Notes under the pieces: generated by a model
Told to the model about the DNA's origin: nothing
Seen by the model: only the letters and a program-made list of their open reading frames with translations
Database searches by the model: none
DNA from: an uncultured Nitrosospira sp.
GTDB lineage: Bacteria; Nitrospirota; Nitrospiria; Nitrospirales; Nitrospiraceae
Assembly (NCBI GenBank): GCA_900696505.1
Contig: CAADGJ010000222.1
Location: forward strand, 1-37,487
Reading direction: 5' to 3'
DNA length: 37,487 bases
Part shown: in pieces, positions 28,877-36,660 of the stretch
Position numbering within the stretch: position 1 is the stretch's first letter
Layout: each line of letters begins with the position of its first letter
Position numbers and translations under genes: made by a program

Positions 28877-30007
28877 TCATTTCGAGGCATATATCACGGG
28901 CGCGGGCCTTCGCCGATCTTTGCCAAATTCTTGTGTAATAATCATGACGCACGCCGTAACCGGAATGGCAAGCAGCAAGCCAAGGATTCCTCCGAGCGCC
29001 CCTCCAATGAGAACTACCAACAGCACGGTCAGCGCACTCAACTCCATGGTCCGGCTCTGTATCCACGGAGTTAGGACCCATCCTTCCACAAACGCGACCA
29101 TGACAAATATGGCGCTAGGCCAGAGAACAACGTCCCACCACAGCGGCGTCGATCCGGACGATACGACATCGACGTACTTCGCCAGCAAGGCTATCGGCCA
29201 TCCGACGATAGCCATGTAGGGAACGATGGTTAATAGCCCGGTTAAGATACCGAGCAGCAAGGCATATGGCACTTCCGCCCAACTCCATCCAGCGACAAAA
29301 GCAATGGCCGCGATGATAGCGATCAGCACCCGGCTGATCAAAAATCCGTTGACTGCTTGGTCCATTCGTTGAAGCATCCGTCGGACTCGCGTACGCCTTC
29401 CATCAGAGAGCCGCGCCTCAATATCTCGACGAATGTGATCGAAATGCCACGTGAACAAAAAGAAAAAGATCGGTAGCAGGACCGCCGACAGCAGAATCTC
29501 CATCGTCCCGGCAAGGATCACGCCGAGAATACCCATGGCTTGGCTCGTTCCAGTAAAGAGCGGCGAAAGGGTTTCGACCGGGGATTCTTTCATGCCCTTG
29601 GCAAAAGTCGTCAGATGCTCATTCAGATTCCCTATTTCGATTCCGTAGCGCTTCTCGAGGGTTACGCTGTACTGCGGAATTTTTGATGCTAGGGTCTCGA
29701 CTTGTTGCGACAATAAAGGACCCACCCACGTAATGATGAGTCCGACCCCAGTGACGAGGAGGACGGTACAGGCGAGAGCGAGGATCCATCGCGGCATACG
29801 AAGTTTACTGTTGGCAGCATTGAGTAAGGGATCGCACAGGTAGGCGAGGACAATTGCTATGAGAACGGGCGCCAACAAACGGCGGAAATCATACAGCAGC
29901 CACAAAGCGCCCCCTATCGCCAGGAGTCCAGCCAAATCCCGAAGCGGCTGAATCTGCCACAGGCGGCGATCACTGACTCGGTTCGGAATGCGGTCGTTGA
30001 ATCTCAA
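28877..30007 (-). CDS. AI-2E (PerM/TqsA) family transporter
   Basis: LLAPVLIAIVLAYLCDPLLNA...NGFLISRVLIAIIAAIAFVAGWSWAEVPYALLLGILTGLLTIVPYMAIVGWPIAL; TTG start likely. Confidence 0.85.
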   Translation of the reverse strand: MRFNDRIPNRVSDRRLWQIQPLRDLAGLLAIGGALWLLYDFRRLLAPVLIAIVLAYLCDPLLNAANSKLRMPRWILALACTVLLVTGVGLIITWVGPLLSQQVETLASKIPQYSVTLEKRYGIEIGNLNEHLTTFAKGMKESPVETLSPLFTGTSQAMGILGVILAGTMEILLSAVLLPIFFFLFTWHFDHIRRDIEARLSDGRRTRVRRMLQRMDQAVNGFLISRVLIAIIAAIAFVAGWSWAEVPYALLLGILTGLLTIVPYMAIVGWPIALLAKYVDVVSSGSTPLWWDVVLWPSAIFVMVAFVEGWVLTPWIQSRTMELSALTVLLVVLIGGALGGILGLLLAIPVTACVMIITQEFGKDRRRPAPVIYASK

Positions 30008-30081
30008 GCTGTCACGCTTTTCTCTTCGAACCTGTCCTCGAATATGGTGTCCTGGATCCTCATGTTGTCCATTCTTCGATC

Positions 30082-30124
30082 ATTATGCGACAGCAGCCGA
30101 GCGAAAACTGTTCACTATTGCTCA
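30082..30124 (-). promoter_or_regulatory. Dyad site 4: TGAGCAATAGTGAACA-N21-CATAAT
   Basis: Dyad 30109..30124; -10-like 30082..30087. Confidence 0.6.
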
Positions 30125-30330
30125 GCGCGAACATCCCGTGCGGTGCATCATGGTTACGGCCGCGGTCATGGATCCATGATCAATATTCACCGCCAGTGAT
30201 TTCTTGGCTCCTCACTAGGCGGGCGCATTTGCGTCGCTTCCTGTCACACCCTGTGTATTACTGAGCGGGAACGGCAGGCCTGTAGGCAGACAGACGAGGC
30301 GCAGGGGCATGAGTCAGATACGAGGGACAT

Positions 30331-30765
30331 ATGCATAATACAGGTAACAATGCGCTCAAGCGCATGGCGGTTTTTCTTGTCCTATCAATTTCTACATTGA
30401 GTCTCCCTATTTCCGGATCGGCAGAAGTTGCGAGGAAGCGGCCCTACATCGAAGTAGCCAAGGGAACCAGGCTCTGCTCGGATGCTGCGCTTGATCAATC
30501 CCGGGCAGCTCGCGATGCCGGAAAGGTCTTTTGGAAAGTCATCAGTCGTCCTCGTGCCAACGGCACTCAGACTGTGGCTGCATTCGTCCTCGAAACCATT
30601 TACGACCGCCAAAGCGGCGATACCATCATTCGAGAGAGTCGATATGATGAAGATTATGCTGCCTTCTTTATGCGGGATCCGGAACAACAGGGTAGGTGGC
30701 TGATGATCAGTCCGGAGGACGGAAGAGTGGAAGCGACCGTAAAGATCTGCTCAAAGAAACAATGA
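30331..30765 (+). CDS. Secreted hypothetical protein
   Basis: Signal peptide KRMAVFLVLSISTLSLPISGSAEV then compact domain ending VEATVKICSKKQ. Confidence 0.65.
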   Translation: MHNTGNNALKRMAVFLVLSISTLSLPISGSAEVARKRPYIEVAKGTRLCSDAALDQSRAARDAGKVFWKVISRPRANGTQTVAAFVLETIYDRQSGDTIIRESRYDEDYAAFFMRDPEQQGRWLMISPEDGRVEATVKICSKKQ

Positions 30766-30852
30766 ACCTGATTGCCTCCCACCTGCGATGTCCACCCTTT
30801 AGTTGGCAAGGCATGCGCTGGGCGGCACCGACAGCAAATCCAGGCCCCGAAC

Positions 30853-31536
30853 TTATGATCCATGTGTCTCAAATAGTTTCACGAGGAGCGTTTTCTCTTG
30901 AAGTTTTTCCATCAACTGGGCCAATGACCCGTCGCGAATAATACTTGCTAACTGAGCACGATAACTCCCGATGAGACTTGTGCCGTCTAGGATGGCGTCG
31001 TATACCAACCACCGCCCGCCTATGCGTGTGAGTCGAAAGTCGAGAGCAGTGTCGAGCTTATTGCCTACGAGTCGGGTTTGTACCTCCGCACATGCCGCCT
31101 CACGCCGCTCCGCAACATACATGATTCGTTCGCCGGAGTATTGGATCATTCGATTTGCGAGGGCATCTCGAAGGAGATGTACAAAGAGACCCACATATAC
31201 CGTGCGTGCGCCGTCATCCATCTGCGCCCATGAGACTCCCAGAGACCGCTTCGCCATATCTTCGTAATGGACGTCGCGCCGAATCACCCGCTCGATCGCA
31301 AGGCGTCGCGCTTGCGATCGAGCGGGGTCTTGGAACTCTTTCAATACGGAAAAGAGTTCGGTGACGGTGCCTTTGATGACCTACGTTGGGTCCACTTCGG
31401 CCCCCGCCGCATCGCCCGGCTTGAGGCTCACTAAACAAGCGATACACATAACCGCAACGACTGCCAGGAAACTTCGATGACAGACTTCGCGTAATTGCTC
31501 TCGGAGATCTCTGTCCTGTGTGAGGTGCATGATCAT
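30853..31536 (-). pseudogene. MlaC/Ttg2D-like periplasmic protein with in-frame TAG
   Basis: Signal-peptide part ...SFLAVVAVMCIACLVSLKPGDAAGAEVDPT, TAG at 31381..31383, then same frame VIKGTVTELFSVLKEFQDPARSQARRLAIERVIRRDVHYEDMAKRSLG.... Confidence 0.75.
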
Positions 31537-31668
31537 GGTAGTGCCTTTCGATGCAATGGGCATCGAGCCCGCCACCGGGTGAACTGGAGACTGCTCCCGC
31601 ACGCATATGCTATGCAGAAGGCGATAGACCTGCCGAGAGCCTCTGGAATCAGCAAGACGATTCGTCCA

Positions 31669-32475
31669 TCAATGAGTCGAAGGGCTCCCTTTTTCCGATT
31701 GATTGAAGGAGACATCCGCCACTTGCTCTTCGTCATCGATGAGCAAGATAGCCGATTGGCCTCGGGATACCTTGGCGAGTCGTTCCAGAATGGGCGGTCG
31801 AGACTTGAAGGAATGCTCTTTGCCGTCCTCTGTCCGGATCGCAATGGTCTTGTCTTGCAAGGACTTCGTGATCACTCCAGATACCTGCCGTAGATTCCCT
31901 TTGATCAGTGACTTGTTTTGTCCCGGTGCGGCCGCTTGACCAGCCTTGTCAGTTGCGCCGAGTGAGACATCCACAATTTTGTCTATTTCATCTAGGAGAA
32001 AGGTAACCTCCGCCCCCACGGGCAATGAGGCCACTTTGCTTCTGGCGACAGGCCGAATACCATGCGACTGTTCCTTCCCCTCCGCCGTCCGAATGACCGC
32101 CGTCTCGTGGCCCGTGCCCAAGGGCACAGCGAGCTGTCCTCGAACAATCCGATGATGGCTGACCTCTCCGACCTTATGCACGTCCACCAGGAGATTCTGA
32201 TCATTGACCGTAATCTCAACCTGATCGCCTATATCGAGGGCTGGTAAACCCTTATCTTTGCGCACGTTCATGGGGACGAAACGCGGCTGCCCCTCTCCAA
32301 TATTCACCCGGGCTTGGTCACTGCGGACCTCGTCGACAGTCCCTAGAAATGTTCGATTCCCGGCAAGATGCTCGTGCTCTGTAGTGCCTCCCTCAGGAGC
32401 CGCGTGGCCCCACGCTCCCGGGAACACACAGGTCAAGGCAACAATGGCAAGCGGCTTGAAAAGAGGTGACGTCAT
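31669..32475 (-). CDS. Periplasmic protein with three similar beta-type modules
   Basis: Signal peptide; three units with similar ends: ...GDQVEITVNDQNLLVDVHKVG, ...GAEVTFLLDEIDKIVDVSLG, ...GQSAILLIDDEEQVADVSF. Confidence 0.65.
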   Translation of the reverse strand: MTSPLFKPLAIVALTCVFPGAWGHAAPEGGTTEHEHLAGNRTFLGTVDEVRSDQARVNIGEGQPRFVPMNVRKDKGLPALDIGDQVEITVNDQNLLVDVHKVGEVSHHRIVRGQLAVPLGTGHETAVIRTAEGKEQSHGIRPVARSKVASLPVGAEVTFLLDEIDKIVDVSLGATDKAGQAAAPGQNKSLIKGNLRQVSGVITKSLQDKTIAIRTEDGKEHSFKSRPPILERLAKVSRGQSAILLIDDEEQVADVSFNQSEKGSPSTH

Positions 32476-32545
32476 AAATCTCTCCGTTTCTGGTCAGTTG
32501 TCATATTGGTCATGACGATTTCTCTCTCATGGTCTCGCCCACCGG

Positions 32546-32629
32546 TTACGACTCATCGGGAGCAGTCGCCCATATCGCAGTACCCCACATGAATGCCAAT
32601 AATGCTATGAGGGTCCAAATCTGATACAT
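32546..32629 (-). CDS. 27-aa single-TM microprotein (below ORF-track cutoff)
   Basis: MYQIWTLIALLAFMWGTAIWATAPDES*; AGGAGG 6 nt upstream of ATG. Confidence 0.6.
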   Translation of the reverse strand: MYQIWTLIALLAFMWGTAIWATAPDES

Positions 32630-32697
32630 CAAGCGCCTCCTGGCTGTACGCGGTTGCAAGCATTAATAGGTAAGCGAACCGTGGTCACACTTCAGCA

Positions 32698-32919
32698 TCA
32701 CCGTCCACGGTTTAAGGAGCAGGATGCTTCGGATGCGGGAGGCTCCAGGGAGTGTCTCAGGTGGTCCATATGTTGTTGCATTTCCGCCAGGACATGGCTG
32801 ATGTGTCCGGCCGAACAGTGGCGGAGCTGGTGGACGCTCCTGCCTGTCCAGACCCGAAGAGCGCTGCGCGATGTGGTAGGCACCGTCAGTACATAGGTCT
32901 GCGTTGTTGTCGTCTTCAT
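32698..32919 (-). CDS. Small hypothetical protein
   Basis: MKTTTTQTYVLTVPTTSRSALRVWTGRSVHQLRHCSAGHISHVLAEMQQHMDHLRHSLEP; GGAGG 5 nt upstream of ATG 32919. Confidence 0.5.
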   Translation of the reverse strand: MKTTTTQTYVLTVPTTSRSALRVWTGRSVHQLRHCSAGHISHVLAEMQQHMDHLRHSLEPPASEASCSLNRGR

Positions 32920-33021
32920 ATATTCCTCCATGAAATGGTTCGGAGTCAGTCCTCGAGAAACATTCGCTAGCAGCCGTCGCGGCTGTTTGCTGGCTGTGTT
33001 CTGATCAGTTCACGCTGCCAC

Positions 33022-33216
33022 TCATGGTTCGATGGGCGCTCCCACCCTGCTCAGTCCGTGATACACGGAACCCTTTGGACTGAGATCTTCAACGCCTGAA
33101 TGGCCTCCGCGACAACTTCCTCCGTCGAGCGCGACCCATCGCCATAAGGTTAAGGCGTGATGCATGGCTTTCGTCATGCACAGGGTTTGCTCTTCAATGT
33201 CATGTTGTCCCTTCAT
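33022..33216 (-). CDS. Possible small protein downstream of dyad site 5
   Basis: MKGQHDIEEQTLCMTKAMHHALTLWRWVALDGG...; weak RBS. Confidence 0.3.
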   Translation of the reverse strand: MKGQHDIEEQTLCMTKAMHHALTLWRWVALDGGSCRGGHSGVEDLSPKGSVYHGLSRVGAPIEP

Positions 33217-33333
33217 AATTCCGTCGAAAGGAATCGCTGTCTCGAGGTTGGCCTGGACGGATCGAAAGTGTGTGAGAGATGCCTACAAGATCGGCATCAA
33301 GAGTTCGTCACACAAAATACTTCGACAGGTTGT

Positions 33334-33376
33334 ATTGTAGAGAGGGACGGGAAAATGGTCTGGTCAAGATTGCTCA
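33334..33376 (-). promoter_or_regulatory. Dyad site 5: TGAGCAATCTTGACCA-N21-TACAAT
   Basis: Dyad 33361..33376; -10-like 33334..33339. Confidence 0.6.
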
Positions 33377-33777
33377 CTTTCCCTGCGATACTGGTGTTAG
33401 CGGAGAGGCAGCCGTCCGTTTGCAGCGCCGCTCTAACCAAGCCATGCTCGCGCATGTTCCATTGGGGGAATCATCGAAGCGCAATCGGACTGTGTATGGG
33501 GTGAGGGGCTCTCAGCGGTCAGTTACGATAGTTGAAGAATGACAACTGCCGGATGCGAAACGGGAATTTACATGGGGACCCCGACATGCCTTTTGAGGCC
33601 ATCACAGCGGGGGTTCAGCTGCCGGATAAGCATCTGACGCACGCGCAACATGTTTAGGGCGAGCACTGACTATGGGAGGCTCACATTTACTGTCCCCGCG
33701 TCTAATCAACATCTGCCGTCGGCAAGCCCCGCTCCATTCTATCGCAGAGGACATCCACCCATTGCATCCGGTGAATG

Positions 33778-34431
33778 CTAATCGTGTAGAACGATATTCA
33801 GCAGAGAGCTATGGACATGCATCCCGCCATTGTACTCAATAAAGCCAAGCTTCCTGAACTTGTTCATAAAAAAACTAATGCGTGACCGCGTGGTACCAAC
33901 CATTTCCGCCAATGTTTCCTGGCTGATTTTAGCGATGACCGGTTCCGGCTTACCCTCTTTTCCAAAATGGGCCAGCAGGAGTAATACTCTCGCCAATCGC
34001 TTTTCGCTGGAATTAAACAGTTGATCTACTAAATCAGCTTCAATACGTGCATTGCGAGAGAGCAGATATGCCATAAACAGCTCCGAAAACGTGGGTTCTT
34101 CATGGAGCACGCGAATCATGGCTGTTTTGTCAATGCGGACAATGGTGGAAGGATCCAGAGCAGTGGCTGCGGCCATGCGGAGAGGTTGCCCCGCGAGACA
34201 GCCTTCCCCAAAGAATCCGGCACGTTCCAAAATGCCCACTACGGCTTCCTTGCCTTTTGCTGAGACAACGGTGAGTTTGACTCGGCCCTCTTGGATATAG
34301 AAAACGGCGTCTGCCGCATCGCCTTGCGAGAAGAGAACGTCTTTCTCTTTATACTTAATAATGGTTTTGCCGCCGCCCATCTTAGAGAGAAACGTTTTCG
34401 CATTGAAACTGGTGAGCCGTTTGTTCGTCAT
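33778..34431 (-). CDS. Crp/Fnr-family transcriptional regulator
   Basis: cNMP-binding beta-roll (DVLFSQGDAADAVFYIQEGRVKLTVVSAKGKEAVVGILERAGFFGEGCL) and HTH (ISQETLAEMVGTTRSRISFFMNKFRKLGFIEY). Confidence 0.92.
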   Translation of the reverse strand: MTNKRLTSFNAKTFLSKMGGGKTIIKYKEKDVLFSQGDAADAVFYIQEGRVKLTVVSAKGKEAVVGILERAGFFGEGCLAGQPLRMAAATALDPSTIVRIDKTAMIRVLHEEPTFSELFMAYLLSRNARIEADLVDQLFNSSEKRLARVLLLLAHFGKEGKPEPVIAKISQETLAEMVGTTRSRISFFMNKFRKLGFIEYNGGMHVHSSLLNIVLHD

Positions 34432-34700
34432 AATACTCCTGGACCAGCGGTGGTCGGCCGATGAATCGGTCCGTTAACACGCACTTGGCCTATCCGAGAA
34501 ATGCCTAGGACACCTTTCGGCGATCATGGACCTTAGGTGGCTAGGCGGCATGGCTGACGAAGCAGTCTCGATTGCACGTGAGACAGGATACCGTGAGCCT
34601 CGCGCAGTATCAATATATGCACGCTCCACCGTTTGCATAGCGTTAGCAACAATCAGCATGATCTCTGGGCATTAGAAATGCAGGAACGTATAAGCCTCAG

Positions 34701-34832
34701 ATCTCGCAACCCACCGTTAAATCTGCCCGACGGACATTCGAGTACGTACGATAAGAAGGTGCTAGGGCACCACACTCTGCGCTTTCCCAATACATATAAG
34801 ACGACCATCTAGAGAGTTCTGGGTTGCGAGAT
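34701..34832. repeat. 13-bp perfect inverted repeat pair ATCTCGCAACCCA ... TGGGTTGCGAGAT
   Basis: Arms at 34701..34713 and 34820..34832. Confidence 0.7.
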
Positions 34833-35241
34833 GGGGCGAGTGGCGACCCCAACCGGCTTTGCACGAAGGGCAAAAATACATTTTAGTTGCCCTGTCTGAA
34901 TAGATCCTCTCTCGCCATAACGCTGGGCTGCACTATGAAAGCACACTTATACAACCATCAGCTGAGTAAAGCGCGCATAAGCATCCATATGCGTACTTCC
35001 TTTCTTAACTCTTCTTTTAGATAATTCGTCCTCCACTGTCCCCTGCTGGCCATTGCTGGCCTCTTGTGGGCACTTTACTTAGTCCACCGTTCAGCATAGC
35101 GTCGGATCATGGGAAGGGAACGGTTCAGAGAGCAAGATGACAGCGCCATTGAGCCCTGTTCAGAGCAACACCGTTGTCCGTGGCTGGGAGGCGAAGCCGG
35201 TCCGCGCCGCATGCCGGGAGGCTGCGGGGCGGAGCGGAATG

Positions 35242-35266
35242 GCCCCCGTCTTGGTAACACGGGGGC
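35242..35266 (+). other. Putative oriT / double-strand-origin hairpin
   Basis: GCCCCCGT-CTTGGTAAC-ACGGGGGC, perfect 8-bp stem, about 40 bp upstream of the Rep_trans start. Confidence 0.45.
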
Positions 35267-35305
35267 GCTACCTACAGCGCTCGTTACAGGAGGTCGATAG
35301 GTTCC

Positions 35306-36303
35306 ATGGATTCTGCATTCACTCTCTCCATTGATTGGTTGGCCTTCACGGTCCTGGCCAGCAATCCTCAAGAGACCATGAAGGCCCTCGGTGGAGATTG
35401 GAATCGGGCCAAAGGCGGCTTTCGAGGCTATCCCCTCTCATGGGTCAAGACAGATGGACTGCGAGGGGTCGGAAAATTGGGCACGAACGCGCCTCGTCGT
35501 CCGAATGAAATCCATGTCGATCTCTCTGGCGGTTTGGTCGCTGCGCTCACACTCGATCAGATTCGAGTGCTTCTGAAGTGGGTCCATGCACAGCAAGGGC
35601 ACGTCACCCGAATTGACTGTGCGCTCGATGATCGAGCCGCCGCTGTCTCAGTCTCGACGGTTCGAGACGCCGTTTCGGCTGGACAGTGTGTCACTCGTGC
35701 GGCGCAAGTTCGGCATATTGTCTCCAACCTGACGCATGGGGACGGAGCGACGACGGGCGAGACCATGTATTTCGGCAGTCCGCAGAGCCAGACCCTCTTG
35801 CGCACCGTCTCGAACTCAAGAGTAAGGAACAGGCGAATTGGGAGGAGTATGGCACCCGGTGGGAATTGGAACTCAAGAAGGATCGGGCCGAACAGTGTGC
35901 CCGCGCATTGGCCACCTTAGACGAAGCCGACTGGAAGGAGTTGGTGATCGGCTTACTTCGATCGTATGTGGATTTCCGGCAGATCCCGAAAGATGCCGAG
36001 GATGAAGAACGGTACCGGGCTCCAGTGCTGGAGTGGTACGCCCTTCTGACGGAGGGATTTCAAAAGGGGCGGTTAGCCCAGGAGACGCAGGTGCAGACCC
36101 TGCAAGATGTGAAACGATGGGTGAGCGACACCCTGACGCCAATGCTGGCGGTCATTTGTGCCACCCCTGGAGGGGAAGAATGGCTACTGAACGAAATTGT
36201 CAGGGGCATTGCTCGGTGGAACGACCGACACCGCAACTTGCTCAAGCAACCACCCACTCGGTTTCACCGGTCTGCCGGCGGTCACGCGGGCAGCCCATGT
36301 TAG
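35306..36303 (+). pseudogene. Replication initiation factor (Rep_trans-like), frameshifted near 35800
   Basis: IDWLAFTVLASNPQE...GFRGYPLSW...RIDCALDDR...GETMYFGSPQSQTLLR, then another frame continues RLELKSKEQANWEEYGTRWELELKKDRAEQCA. Confidence 0.75.
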
Positions 36304-36345
36304 GGGGACTGGGGGTGTCGGGAGACTCCCCCGGTGATCTGTACC

Positions 36346-36660
36346 ATGCTTACCGTCAAAGAGCTCTCGGTTTGGCTCAATATCAAGCCGTCCACACTCT
36401 ATCTTTGGGTCTCACAGAACAAGATTCCCTGCCGCCGCATTCATGGCCTCGTCAGATTTGAGCCAGAAGACATTCGGAAGTGGCTCAATGCCTTTGAATC
36501 GGCCACAGCAAGCCGCTTACCCGCCCTCAGACGCGACGATACCCGCGACCTAGACCATCTCATTGAAGCGGCGAAATGTGAGGTCTATACTCCCCGGCAC
36601 GGGGAAACTAGACCGAAATCAGGCCTCATCCAGAAGGAGGATGCAGATGGGGCTGTTTAA
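36346..36660 (+). CDS. Excisionase/MerR-like HTH_17 DNA-binding protein
   Basis: MLTVKELSVWLNIKPSTLYLWVSQNKIPCRRIHGLVRFEPEDIRKWL. Confidence 0.8.
   Translation: MLTVKELSVWLNIKPSTLYLWVSQNKIPCRRIHGLVRFEPEDIRKWLNAFESATASRLPALRRDDTRDLDHLIEAAKCEVYTPRHGETRPKSGLIQKEDADGAV

Noticed and set aside
30177-30192. Additional dyad-like sequence TGATCAATATTCACCG
   Set aside because: Only one half-site fits and no -10-like hexamer is found at 21-22 bp on either strand.
32997-33012. TGTTCTGATCAGTTCA resembling the island dyad
   Set aside because: Outer half-sites fit but the core differs and the position 21-22 bp away reads GGCTGC/GCTGCT, not a -10.
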